A stretch of 64,000 bases of DNA from contig NZ_BDCU01000038.1 in the NCBI RefSeq assembly GCF_001618425.1, forward strand, positions 1 through 64,000. Direction: 5' to 3'. Each line of letters begins with the position of its first letter. Position 1 is the stretch's first letter. Under the pieces are notes generated by a model. The model saw nothing but the letters and a program-made list of their open reading frames with translations. It had not been told where the DNA came from and did not search any database. The position numbers were made by a program, and so were the translations under genes. Shown here piece after piece: positions 18,326 to 26,151 of this stretch. The DNA is from Nocardia fusca NBRC 14340 (GTDB lineage Bacteria > Actinomycetota > Actinomycetes > Mycobacteriales > Mycobacteriaceae).

Positions 18326-18814
18326 CTACTGCTCTCCGTTATGAATGACGTCGACGTGGCGGTCGAAATAGGTCAGCGGGACCGTGTCGTCATGGCGGCT
18401 GTGGTCGACGACTTCGAAGAGAATCAGTTCGTGGTCGCCGGCCGGGATGTGCTGGTGAGGTCGAACGACAAAGGTGGCTGCCGCACGGGGCAGGGTGCGA
18501 GCCTGGGCGGTGGCGTGATCGAAAGCGATGCCGTCGAGCCGGGCAGAGCCCGAGAGGCGTAGCTGGGGCACGAGGGTCGCGTTGGACTCGCCGAGGATCG
18601 TGATACCCAATTCGTGCGCTCGGCGAAGCCGGGGCCAGGTGGTCGAGGTATTGGTGAACGCCACGGAGACGAGCGGCGGGTCGAGAGAAACACTGGTGAA
18701 GGAGTTGGCGAGCATCGCCTCGTTCCGGCCGTCGACCTCGGCGGCGATGAGTGCCATCCCCGTGGGGTAGGCGGCGAAGGAGTGACGCATGCTGGCGGCC
18801 GGTGAGGTTGGCAC
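18326..18814 (-). CDS. flavin reductase (FMN reductase, HpaC-like)
   Basis: This 162-residue protein of the flavin reductase-like FMN-binding split-barrel family reduces FMN with NAD(P)H and hands it to the adjacent monooxygenases. It begins MRHSFAAYPTGMALIAA and shows the family's ANSFTSVSLDPPLVSVAF, GITILGES and a C-terminal histidine-containing DHELILFEVVDHSRHD. The start is a GTG with AGAGG 6 nt upstream; an ATG at 18790 is possible. It is the first gene of the operon, is divergent from a TetR regulator, and has two perfect inverted-repeat operators upstream. Confidence 0.9.
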   Translation of the reverse strand: MPTSPAASMRHSFAAYPTGMALIAAEVDGRNEAMLANSFTSVSLDPPLVSVAFTNTSTTWPRLRRAHELGITILGESNATLVPQLRLSGSARLDGIAFDHATAQARTLPRAAATFVVRPHQHIPAGDHELILFEVVDHSRHDDTVPLTYFDRHVDVIHNGEQ

Positions 18815-18886
18815 GGTCTTACCTCTCGGATAAATGGGTTGCCGGTTCGGGGTGGCGCCGGATAGGTGCCAGGCCCCGCCAGGACG

Positions 18887-18909
18887 TAAGAGGAGGTAGT
18901 CTCCTCTTA
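18887..18909. promoter_or_regulatory. TetR operator 1 (inverted repeat)
   Basis: TAAGAGGAG-GTAGT-CTCCTCTTA is a perfect 9-bp inverted repeat with a 5-nt spacer. It lies between the flavin reductase gene and the divergent TetR gene. It shares the GGAG-N5-CTCC architecture with the site at 18919-18942. Confidence 0.75.
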
Positions 18910-18918
18910 GATCGAAAG

Positions 18919-18942
18919 TCTACGGAGACACTCTCCGTTTAG
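18919..18942. promoter_or_regulatory. TetR operator 2 (CGGAG-N5-CTCCG)
   Basis: The core ACGGAGACACTCTCCGT (18922-18938) is an inverted repeat with a 5-nt spacer, 22 nt before the TetR start codon. Almost the same core, TCGGAGGCACTCTCCGT, stands before the second TetR gene at 24543-24559. The shared sequence points to related regulators binding the same operator class. Confidence 0.8.
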
Positions 18943-18960
18943 CAATGTGAGGTGACCGCC

Positions 18961-19581
18961 ATGTCTGAGATCGCGACGAGCGGGGCTCGTGCCCCGCGGG
19001 CCGATGCCCGACGCAACCGAGATCACATCCTCGCTATCGCCGAGCGGTATTTCGCCGATCACGGCGTCAACGGTTCGCTCGACGCGATCGCGAAACAGGC
19101 CGGCGTCGGCGCAGGGACCTTGTACCGGCACTTTCCGAACCGGGAAGCGCTGCTCGCCGCGCTACTCGCCGCGCGCGACGAGGCGCTCGTGTCCCGACGC
19201 GATGAACTCCGCACCCGGTCGGCCAACGCCGCCGACGCACTCGAGGGCTGGCTCGACGCGCTCACCGAATGGGCCGGCGCATTCGACGGGCTGCCGGAGC
19301 CGCTGCGGGCGGCGACGACGAGCCCTTCTCCGCTGGCCATGACGTGCCAGGGATTCATTACGACAACCGAGGAGTTCTTGCACGCCGCCCAGCGCGAAGG
19401 GAGCGCGCGCAGCGAGATCCGGGCCCGGGATCTCTTCCTGGCTGCGCTGGCCACGAGCTGGGCACGGGGTGCGGCTATGGCTGACGACGCGTCTGCCGCG
19501 GCCCTGGCCGGTCTCATTAGAAGCGGGTGGGAGTCGACCACACGCACGACCCGCCCAGGGGGCATCACCGACAACAGGTAG
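18961..19581 (+). CDS. TetR/AcrR-family regulator
   Basis: This 206-residue repressor has an N-terminal helix-turn-helix domain (about 20-70: RNRDHILAIAERYFADHGVN, IAKQAGVGAGTLYRHFPNRE) and a helical ligand-binding domain ending in RDLFLAALATSWARG. The ATG at 18961 has GAGG 8 nt upstream; the in-frame GTG at 18952 is less likely. Divergent from the flavin-dependent monooxygenase operon with two operators between, it should repress that operon and itself until a substrate-like ligand binds. It lies 56 nt upstream of a COG2085 oxidoreductase gene on the same strand. Its closest relative in the window is the deleted TetR gene at 24703. Confidence 0.92.
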   Translation: MSEIATSGARAPRADARRNRDHILAIAERYFADHGVNGSLDAIAKQAGVGAGTLYRHFPNREALLAALLAARDEALVSRRDELRTRSANAADALEGWLDALTEWAGAFDGLPEPLRAATTSPSPLAMTCQGFITTTEEFLHAAQREGSARSEIRARDLFLAALATSWARGAAMADDASAAALAGLIRSGWESTTRTTRPGGITDNR

Positions 19582-19637
19582 CCGAGAAGTCACGCCTCGT
19601 GTGGGCGTGAACACCCATCAAAAGCAAGGAGAGCCAT

Positions 19638-20345
19638 ATGAAGCGCATCGGAATTGTCGGTAGCGGATCGATCGGAGCGGCAGTCGCTCGGCTGGCCGTC
19701 GCAGCCGACTACGACGTCCTCATCGCGAACTCGCGGGGACCGGAGTCGCTCACGGACTTGATCGACGAGCTCGGCCCCCGGGCCCAGGCCGGCGAGGTCC
19801 GTGCGGCAGCGGAGTTCGGTGACATCCCGGTTCTGGCCGTGCCTCTGGCCGCGTACCCGAAACTGCCCGTCGACGCCTTCGCCGGGAAGGCGGTCCTTTC
19901 CACCGGGAACTACTATCCACATCGCGATGGCCGCATCGAGCAGCTGGACTCCCTGGAGAGCACGACGGCCGAGTACGAGCAGTCGCTCCTCCCGGGCGCG
20001 GTGATCGTCAAGGCGTTCAACAACATCCTCTTCCACCACATCCCGAACCTGGCCAACTCCTCCCCGCGTACCGCGCTGCCGATCGCCGGGGACGACAGCG
20101 AGGCGAAGGCGCGGGTCTCCACGATCGTGAACACGCTCGGTTTCGACACCGTCGACGCCGGAACGCTCACCGAATCCTGGAGGTTCGAACCGGAATCCGG
20201 TGCGTACACCCCGATCTATGCTGCCGACGAGGACAAGTTCGCCGTGGACTACCTCGCCGACCCCGGAGCCCCCGTTCCGGCCAACCGCCTGCGAGAGCTA
20301 CTTGCCGCCTCGCATCGTCCCGACGTCGCGGCGCGACAGTTCTGA
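19638..20345 (+). CDS. NAD(P)-binding oxidoreductase, COG2085 / F420-NADP reductase-like (paralogue 1)
   Basis: This 235-residue Rossmann protein resembles F420:NADP oxidoreductase and the N-terminal domain of 6-phosphogluconate-type dehydrogenases. Motifs are IGIVGSGSIGAAVARLA for the dinucleotide, NSRGPESL at the phosphate-binding loop, the STGNYYPHRDGRIEQL motif and KAFNNILF. Homologues of this type reduce or oxidise small substrates with NADP(H); the role here is unknown. AAGGAG lies before the ATG. It follows the TetR gene and is the most divergent of four paralogues in the window. The repeated TetR-COG2085 pairing suggests it belongs to the same response. Confidence 0.85.
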   Translation: MKRIGIVGSGSIGAAVARLAVAADYDVLIANSRGPESLTDLIDELGPRAQAGEVRAAAEFGDIPVLAVPLAAYPKLPVDAFAGKAVLSTGNYYPHRDGRIEQLDSLESTTAEYEQSLLPGAVIVKAFNNILFHHIPNLANSSPRTALPIAGDDSEAKARVSTIVNTLGFDTVDAGTLTESWRFEPESGAYTPIYAADEDKFAVDYLADPGAPVPANRLRELLAASHRPDVAARQF

Positions 20346-20404
20346 AAGCGGCGTTCCAGCGCGGTCCGGAAGGGCAACCTCGCCCCTGAGGTGCTCTTCC
20401 GGAT

Positions 20405-20515
20405 TACTCCATGCTTGGCTGCGACATAGTGGCCGATGTTCGCGTTCGCCTTGTGCCCAGCAGCCGAGCCGGTGAGAACAATGGAGCCGCACTGATCGGC
20501 CATAAGTTCATGCAA
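20405..20515 (-). pseudogene. fragment of a mycofactocin-type SDR gene
   Basis: Thirty-seven codons read LMADQCGSIVLTGSAAG and NANIGHYVAAKHGVI, then turn into unrelated sequence. This is the catalytic Ser and Y-x-x-x-K segment of a short-chain dehydrogenase and closely matches the same segment of the SDR at 55530-56369 (IILTSSAAG, YANIGHYVAAKHGVI). Both ends are lost. It is evidence that an SDR gene once stood beside the CocE-type hydrolase here, as one still does at 48.7-51.3 kb. Confidence 0.8.
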
Positions 20516-20543
20516 TCGAACCTGGCGGTTTTCAAACGAAACT

Positions 20544-22223
20544 CTAACAAGCGGGGACGATCGGGAGGGCTATTAGCGATGAATGTGTGGCATCGTGGTA
20601 AATCGTCTGATGAGCGACTCGCGGCTCGGTCGCCGTAACCGGGTCCTCACCGGTGTTAAGGTTGCGATCCCACCGTGGGAAGTTGCTCGAAGTGACCTGA
20701 ATTCGCAGCCGATGGCCGCGCTTGATAACGATGCTGGTCGACCACAGGTCGATGTCGATTCGATCGATGCGTCCACTGTCGGTCCGAACCCGGGTCATCC
20801 CATCGACGATGTTGAGTGAGCGGCCTTGTTCATCGACGTCACATAGGCGCACGACCCAGTCGGTGGATGGACCGTCGGTGGCTGCGAAGAGTGTCGCACC
20901 GATTCTTCCTGCTATCTCCATATCCTCGGTGAGCGGATCGGTGGTGAATACCAGCACGTCATCGCGTGCCTCGACCGACTGCTGGTCGCGGGGGCCCGCA
21001 GGGAAGTCGCTCGAGATGATCAGTGCGCCACCTGTGGTCGGCACCGGGTCCGCCGGGTCGTAAACGTAGGTTGAGATCGACTGCTCATCGGTCGGTGTGT
21101 CCAGGTATAGGCCCCCGCCGGAGTGGAGGAAGAACTCGATGGAGCGAGCCCGAGCGAGTGGCCATTGCTCCTCATGTCGCCACTGGTTGAGACCCATGAC
21201 GAAGATATCCACGCCGGACCGATGGTTCGCGTTGGGCGGATGGCCGGCCAGGAAGTGGTCGAACCAGTCGAGTTGTACCCCGGTCATGGTCCCGTCCCCG
21301 CTGGGCAACGCGACCGATCCCAGGCCGTAGTTGACCGTGCCCAGGTGCCCAGGCGTGACGGAGGCACCGCTGCGGTGTTCCCACGGTCCGACGATCAAGC
21401 GCGCAGTGAGTCCTTGTTCGCGTGCGGCGATGTAATTGTCGATCGTGCCCTGCTGGAATGCGTCGTACCAGCCGGCGATGTTCAGCGAGGGAACCAGGAC
21501 TTCTCCGTGCCGGCCGGCGACGCGGGCCTCGGCGATCGACGCCGGATCACGCAGGCCACGCTCCAGTCCGGTGTCGGGTAAGCCTGTGCGGGCCACAGCC
21601 GGCGATGCCCCCGAGGGCAGCTCCCAGTAGGTCGCTTCCGCGATCCGATCGTAATCATCGACGGTGCCGCCCAGCTTCGCCGACAATTCCTCGGGATCGG
21701 TGGCGATCTTCGGGTAGTGGGCTATCGCCTGCATCAGCGTCCACCACAGGTTCGTTCCGAACTCCAGCGCGCCACCGCGGAAAAAGAGGCCGTCCTCGGG
21801 CTCGCTCCACGTTATCTGCGGTGCGATCGCCTTCAGGTGGGGTGGCTGGGTAACGGCTGCGGACCACTGGGTGTTGCCGGTGTAGCTGGCACCGAACATT
21901 CCGACCTTGCCATTGCTGCCGGGTAGGTTCGCGGCCCACTCGATGGTGTCATAGCCGTCGGCATGGTCGTGAGCCCACGGCAGCCAGTCACCGTCGGACG
22001 CGAACCGGCCTCGTGTGTCCTGCTGCACGACGATATACCCACGCCGCACCGCCTTCAGCGTGTCGAGTACGACGCTCGCCATCGGCGACGTCTTGTCATA
22101 AGGCGTGCGCTGTACCAAAACCGGCCATGGGCCCTCGCCCGATGGCCGGTACACATCTGCCCTGAGAACCACACCATCGCGCATAGGTACTGGTACGTCG
22201 AACTCGATCGCCGCCTGACTCAT
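20544..22223 (-). CDS. CocE/NonD-family (X-Pro dipeptidyl-peptidase S15-like) hydrolase, copy 1
   Basis: This serine hydrolase of about 559 residues has an alpha/beta-hydrolase domain followed by a beta-sandwich. Family members cleave esters such as cocaine, glutaryl-7-ACA amides or other esters/lactones. The nucleophile is S113 in GASYTG. The catalytic His is probably in GPWEHRSG, and the Asp lies before it (NIAGWYDAFQQG region). DTRGRFASDGDW and LRIQVTSSNFPRWDRN are typical of the group. I set the start at the ATG 22223 with GTGAGGATC upstream; the open frame to 22370 lacks support. It is divergent from the AraC regulator and is paralogous to 49554-51275. A role in opening a lactone made by a Baeyer-Villiger enzyme is plausible but inferred. 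Confidence 0.88.
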   Translation of the reverse strand: MSQAAIEFDVPVPMRDGVVLRADVYRPSGEGPWPVLVQRTPYDKTSPMASVVLDTLKAVRRGYIVVQQDTRGRFASDGDWLPWAHDHADGYDTIEWAANLPGSNGKVGMFGASYTGNTQWSAAVTQPPHLKAIAPQITWSEPEDGLFFRGGALEFGTNLWWTLMQAIAHYPKIATDPEELSAKLGGTVDDYDRIAEATYWELPSGASPAVARTGLPDTGLERGLRDPASIAEARVAGRHGEVLVPSLNIAGWYDAFQQGTIDNYIAAREQGLTARLIVGPWEHRSGASVTPGHLGTVNYGLGSVALPSGDGTMTGVQLDWFDHFLAGHPPNANHRSGVDIFVMGLNQWRHEEQWPLARARSIEFFLHSGGGLYLDTPTDEQSISTYVYDPADPVPTTGGALIISSDFPAGPRDQQSVEARDDVLVFTTDPLTEDMEIAGRIGATLFAATDGPSTDWVVRLCDVDEQGRSLNIVDGMTRVRTDSGRIDRIDIDLWSTSIVIKRGHRLRIQVTSSNFPRWDRNLNTGEDPVTATEPRVAHQTIYHDATHSSLIALPIVPAC

Positions 22224-22410
22224 CTGATCCTCACTGATCTGTCGGCAATTACGCCGACTCGCTTTCCTACGCCTGGTCTGAATCCGGGCCCGGGGTTCGG
22301 ACACACCAGAGCCCCGACCTCCGGAATCGGATTCGACTGCCACCGGCTCACCGAATCGGGAGGTGCTCATCGCAAGACGGATCTACTCAGAAAGGCCGAT
22401 TGCCCTCGAT

Positions 22411-22575
22411 GCCGGTGCGCCGGTGTCCTTGCTCACATTCGCCTCGGCTCACGTTAGGAGCCGCAGCGGCGGAACGGCACGGTATTCGTCGCCAACAAAG
22501 CCGTAAAACGCGTCAAATGCCTCTCATTGTCGCGTGATGGCGCAGGATACAAACGTACTGGCGGGACTTCCGATG
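22411..22575 (+). repeat. AraC-locus control region, repeat copy 1
   Basis: This block of about 160 bp is repeated with moderate divergence at 48273-48432. The best conserved parts are CTCACATTCG, GGCACGGTATTCG-N-CGCCAACAA, GCGTCAA and TGGCGCA-N-GATACAAA followed by CTGGCGGGACT. Here it stands between the CocE hydrolase gene and the AraC gene it presumably controls. The conserved blocks are likely regulator and polymerase sites. Confidence 0.8.
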
Positions 22576-22643
22576 CCTGCCGGGGCTTCCGTCTCAACAG
22601 CACTGCTGAGCCGCGGCCCGCCGATCCACGTAAGGAGGCAGCA

Positions 22644-23693
22644 GTGAAGCTGAACTCGTATCAGAACCTCCGGGTCGCGAACTTCAGCGTCCACGCGCTG
22701 CGCCGAATCCTCGAAGAAGCAAATCTCGACTGGCGAACCGCACTCGCCAATGCCGAGATCGACCCCGATGCGGTGAATCGCCCGGGTGGCACCATTCCCG
22801 CGAAGAAGGAGCTCGCCTTTCAACTCGAGTTCGTCGCGCTGACGAAAGATCGCGTCGATCTCTGGCTACGCGCCGCACGGGCCTACACCACTGCCACGGT
22901 CGGCGCCCGCGGAATGGCTCTCGCGACCGCACCGACCATTGCAGCCTGGGTCGAAGCCGTGAACGCAGTCGACTACTCGCCCGGACTTCTCGAGATCGGG
23001 GCGCTCCGGACATCCGACGGCACGGTGACCGGCGTCCAGTTCACCTACCCCGACACCGCGAAAGAGCTGATCCCCTTCAGCGCATATCGCGACCTCTATG
23101 TCACCAGCCGCTCGTTCGAGTGGCTCTACGGCAGCCGATTCCCGTTCATTCGTATCGAATTCCCGTTACCGGAAGTCGCGCCCGAAGCCTTGACCTACGT
23201 CTCCAGCGACGTTGTCGAATGCGGCTCCGAGACGCTTCGGCTGTGGTGGGATCCCGTGATATCGACAGAGGAACTCCCGTTCGGGAACGCATTCCAGCAC
23301 GCGGCATGGATCAAAGCGGACACCGAAGTTCTCGACTCGTTCAGGGCGACCGGCGACTGGCCCGACACCGTCGCCAAAGCCATAAGGGCCGCGCCGGCAC
23401 TCAACCGAAAACTCGCAAATGTGGCTGCCGCGTTGCAGGTCTCACCGCGCACCCTGCAGCGCAAGCTCGAACTCGCGGGCCACGACTTCGCCGAGCTACG
23501 AGACGAGACCCTCTGCGACCTCGCCTGCGATCTCCTCTCCAATTCCGACCACTCCATATCGCGGATATCCAGGACGTTGGGCTACAAGGACGCAGCCAGC
23601 TTCACGATCGCCTTCAAACGGTGGAGGGGGATGCCGCCGTCTGCGTACCGGGAGGCCTCTCATTACAGACCGGGCAGCGGATCCCCGGAGTAG
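22644..23693 (+). CDS. AraC-family regulator with arabinose-binding-like N-terminal domain
   Basis: This 349-residue transcription factor has an N-terminal ligand-binding domain of the kind found in OruR/ArgR-like AraC proteins (about 15-205, with FSVHALRRILEEANLDW and FSAYRDLYVTSRSFEWLYG). The C-terminal double helix-turn-helix (about 245-340) has VAAALQVSPRTLQRKLELAG and SISRISRTLGYKDAASFTIAF. The GTG at 22644 follows AAGGAGG by 5 nt; upstream frame is control DNA. It is divergent from the CocE-type hydrolase gene and probably activates it. Its upstream region is duplicated at 48.3 kb without an AraC gene, so it may also act there in trans. The inducer is unknown. Confidence 0.9.
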   Translation: MKLNSYQNLRVANFSVHALRRILEEANLDWRTALANAEIDPDAVNRPGGTIPAKKELAFQLEFVALTKDRVDLWLRAARAYTTATVGARGMALATAPTIAAWVEAVNAVDYSPGLLEIGALRTSDGTVTGVQFTYPDTAKELIPFSAYRDLYVTSRSFEWLYGSRFPFIRIEFPLPEVAPEALTYVSSDVVECGSETLRLWWDPVISTEELPFGNAFQHAAWIKADTEVLDSFRATGDWPDTVAKAIRAAPALNRKLANVAAALQVSPRTLQRKLELAGHDFAELRDETLCDLACDLLSNSDHSISRISRTLGYKDAASFTIAFKRWRGMPPSAYREASHYRPGSGSPE

Positions 23694-23867
23694 CCGGGTC
23701 CGACCGAGTTCGGCTTCGTAGGCGACCAATGGCCGACACCGTGCTCCCGCCTCCACGACCCGCTCCAACGCCTCGGCGAGCCTTCCCGCACTCGGACGGA
23801 CGCCGGCATCGCGATCGGCGACGGTCATCATGGTTCGAAGCCTGCCGTTTCGATGACAAGGACACCC

Positions 23868-23901
23868 TTTCCCATTTGGACGGATTGTGTCAGTATATGC
23901 G
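23868..23901 (+). promoter_or_regulatory. conserved island operator, site A
   Basis: The core TGGAC-GGATTGT-GTCAGTAT spans 23877-23896, preceded by the conserved TTCCCATT. It lies 115 nt before the small gene at 24012. It matches sites B-E exactly at the 13 defined positions. Confidence 0.8.
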
Positions 23902-24011
23902 AGGCCGCATGGTTTGAGGGTGATGCGTCGCACACCAGAGCGACTCATTCCCCGATATTCGACCGTACCCCTCTCACACCCGGAGTCGACCCGACCTCTC
24001 CAGGAAAACTC

Positions 24012-24449
24012 ATGAATTCACAAATCCGACAAGGCAACTATGCACGGCATACCGGGACTTCGACGTCACTGAACCAGCCACAGCGGAAGCAAGCCGAGGA
24101 AACGAGTCCGAATGGGAGCACGTGCTCGCACTGGGTCCGTTCATCCTTGAGCCAACTGAGATTCCTCCGCTCCGCGCTATCGGTCGATCCGGACGGAACG
24201 CGGGTAGTCGAATTCGCTATCGGCTGGGCCCCTTTCGGCGGCGCCGACCGCGAGGACCTGATCGTCGCGTTCGGCGTCGATCGCCGTCGCTTCATCGAAA
24301 AGCTCGACGAAGCGCTGCGGCCCTGCCGAGCCGACCGGCATGAAGCAGCCTGGTTGAAGCGCACACTGCTGAACGCGTTGATGTCGGCCTGGCGAGCCGA
24401 AACCACGGCGCGGGACGGCACCGGTTCGACGCCATCCCGCGCCCGGTAA
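24012..24449 (+). CDS. small hypothetical protein
   Basis: I do not recognise this 145-residue protein with confidence. The N-terminal 50 residues are polar and glutamine/serine-rich. The rest is a predicted helical unit with VVEFAIGWAPFGGADREDLI and FGVDRRRFIEKLDEAL. That pattern recalls small actinobacterial proteins in which a tryptophan-proline segment is followed by an 'F.. ...Y...L' helix, such as DUF3263-like proteins, but the match is loose. AGGAAAACTC precedes the ATG. Operator site A lies 115 nt upstream, placing it in the same putative regulon as the island SDR genes. The frame opens earlier (23853), but that part covers the operator. Confidence 0.6.
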   Translation: MNSQIRQGNYARHTGTSTSLNQPQRKQAEETSPNGSTCSHWVRSSLSQLRFLRSALSVDPDGTRVVEFAIGWAPFGGADREDLIVAFGVDRRRFIEKLDEALRPCRADRHEAAWLKRTLLNALMSAWRAETTARDGTGSTPSRAR

Positions 24450-24542
24450 CCACCTCATCGATTGCACCCGCAGACACCGTTGCGGGTTCGCCGCCGCCCG
24501 ATGCGCCGAACATACATCTGTGCACATCACCCATTTGACAAT

Positions 24543-24559
24543 TCGGAGGCACTCTCCGT
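24543..24559. promoter_or_regulatory. TetR-type operator (CGGAG-N5-CTCCG), third copy
   Basis: TCGGAGGCACTCTCCGT matches the operator before the TetR gene at 18961 at 15 of 17 positions. It lies 143 nt before the deleted TetR gene. Confidence 0.7.
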
Positions 24560-24573
24560 ATCGTTGACCACTG

Positions 24574-24596
24574 AAGCGGACATCTCCTCCGCTTCA
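24574..24596. promoter_or_regulatory. second inverted repeat upstream of the deleted TetR gene
   Basis: GAAGCGGA-N7-TCCGCTTC is a perfect 8-bp inverted repeat. Read as CGGAC-ATCTC-CTCCG it fits the same operator architecture as 24543-24559. Confidence 0.55.
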
Positions 24597-24702
24597 TGCC
24601 ATCCATCCGAGCGTTGGCCGGATACAGCCTCCGTTTTACGCTGGGAAGTATCCGGAGGAAGTATCCGTTTTAGTGTGGAGTGCGGAGCAGACAGGAGGAC
24701 GT

Positions 24703-25105
24703 ATGGGTGCCGAAGAGCAGCCGGGCCGCCGGCCTCGCGCGGATGTCCAGCGCAACCGAGCTGCTCTGCTCGAGGCGGCTCAGCGTCAGTTCCGGAAATT
24801 CGGGGTCGGCACGTCGCTGGAGGCGGTCGCCAAGGACGCCGGCGTCGGGCCGGGCACCATGTATCGGCACTTTCCGAACCGGGAGGCTCTCCTGGCGGCG
24901 TTGTTGCAGTCCCGTTCGGAAGAACTGGAGACACGTCGAGCCGATATCGCACAGCTCGACGACGCGCTGGAAAGGCTGCGATTTGTTCCTCCTGGCCGTC
25001 TCGGTGGCGTGGACCATGGGCGCCGCCGAGGCCGACCATGAGGTGCTCGACCGTCTTTTGACACTCATCGAAAACGGCTACCACAACCAAAACAACAAGC
25101 AGTAG
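24703..25105 (+). pseudogene. TetR-family regulator with internal deletion and frameshift
   Basis: The start (24703, AGGAGG upstream) and the DNA-binding domain are intact: VQRNRAALLEAAQRQF, VAKDAGVGPGTMYRHFPNRE. About residue 90 the coding sequence jumps: DDALE is followed by a frame change to RDLFLLAVSVAWTMGAAEAD and LLTLIENGY, the normal end of this family. The intact relative at 18961 has about 65 residues between these points. The ligand-binding core is therefore missing. As written, translation gives 112 residues with a scrambled tail (stop at 25041). It may still bind DNA as an unresponsive repressor, or it may be dead. It is followed by two COG2085 genes. Confidence 0.85.
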
Positions 25106-25373
25106 AGCAGCACCACCCCTCTGCACAGGGTGGTCCGCACATCGGAAGCGGAACTGTCGGATTTGTGTGTCGTCACGCTCGAAAACAAAACCTCAATTCG
25201 TCGTTCGGCAGATCTGCGCGCCCCGTCGCTGTGGTAGTCGCATCTTCGGCCTGAGATCTGCCGGGCAGAAATAGGAAAGGCTGTCCCACGGCTCGGCCGG
25301 TACGACACCTGCGAAGTTTCCGCACAGCCTTGACCGACCGATGAAATCGACAAACAACTCGAGGAGTTACTGG

Positions 25374-26117
25374 ATGAAGATAGGCATTCTCGGTGTCGGC
25401 CATATCGGCAAGACACTCAGTCGAAAGTTGAGCGCGACCGGACACGACGTGAAGGTGGCCAACTCGCGCGGGCCCGAAACGATCGACGCCACGGTCCTTG
25501 CCACGGGAGCACGGGCGGTGCCCGCGGCCGAGGCCGTGCAAGATGTGGATGTCGTCATCATTTCCATTCCGCTGGACCGCGTTCCCGACATCGCGCTGCT
25601 ACTCGCCGGTGTTCCGGCCGACACGGTCGTCGTCGACACTTCGAACTACATTCCGGGGCGTGATTCCCAGATCGCGGCCATCGAAGCCGGCCAGGTCGAA
25701 AGTCTCTGGGTCGTAGAACAGCTCGGCCGGTTGATCGTCAAGGCATGGAATTCCATCGGCTCCGGCTCCTTCGCCCTGAAGGGCATGCCTCCGGGGTCCG
25801 AGGGTCGTATCGCGATCCCGGTCGCGGCCGACGACGACGGCGAACGGGCGGTCGGCATGGCGCTGGTCGAGGACACCGGATTCGATGGTTTCGATGCTGG
25901 ACCCCTGGCGCAATCGTGGCGCCAGCAGCCCGGGGCACCAGCTTATTGCACGGATCTCACCCGCGACGAGATGCCGGCCGCCCTGGCGCGCGCCGAGGCC
26001 GCACGATTGCCGAAGCGGCGCGACCTGTCGGGCGCCGCAATCGCCGAAAGATTCGGCGTCGGGACCAACCCCGACTCCGAGTACCACGTCCACCTCAGCC
26101 GCGCGCTGTTCATGTAG
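25374..26117 (+). CDS. NAD(P)-binding oxidoreductase, COG2085 / F420-NADP reductase-like (paralogue 2)
   Basis: This 247-residue Rossmann protein begins MKIGILGVGHIGKTLSRKLS. It carries VANSRGPETID, DVVIISIPLDRVPDI, VVDTSNYIPGRDSQI and a conserved tail of the type LAQSWRQQPGAPAYCTDLT. GAGGAG precedes the ATG at 25374; an in-frame start at 25341 adds 11 residues without a ribosome site. It is closest to paralogue 4 at 54002 and is followed after 34 nt by paralogue 3. The substrate is unknown; the fold predicts NADP(H)-linked redox chemistry, perhaps on an F420-like or small carbonyl substrate. Expression is presumably tied to the adjacent, deleted TetR gene. Confidence 0.85.
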   Translation: MKIGILGVGHIGKTLSRKLSATGHDVKVANSRGPETIDATVLATGARAVPAAEAVQDVDVVIISIPLDRVPDIALLLAGVPADTVVVDTSNYIPGRDSQIAAIEAGQVESLWVVEQLGRLIVKAWNSIGSGSFALKGMPPGSEGRIAIPVAADDDGERAVGMALVEDTGFDGFDAGPLAQSWRQQPGAPAYCTDLTRDEMPAALARAEAARLPKRRDLSGAAIAERFGVGTNPDSEYHVHLSRALFM

Positions 26118-26151
26118 CTATCCGGACACGACAGAAGGGAAGGAACACGAT

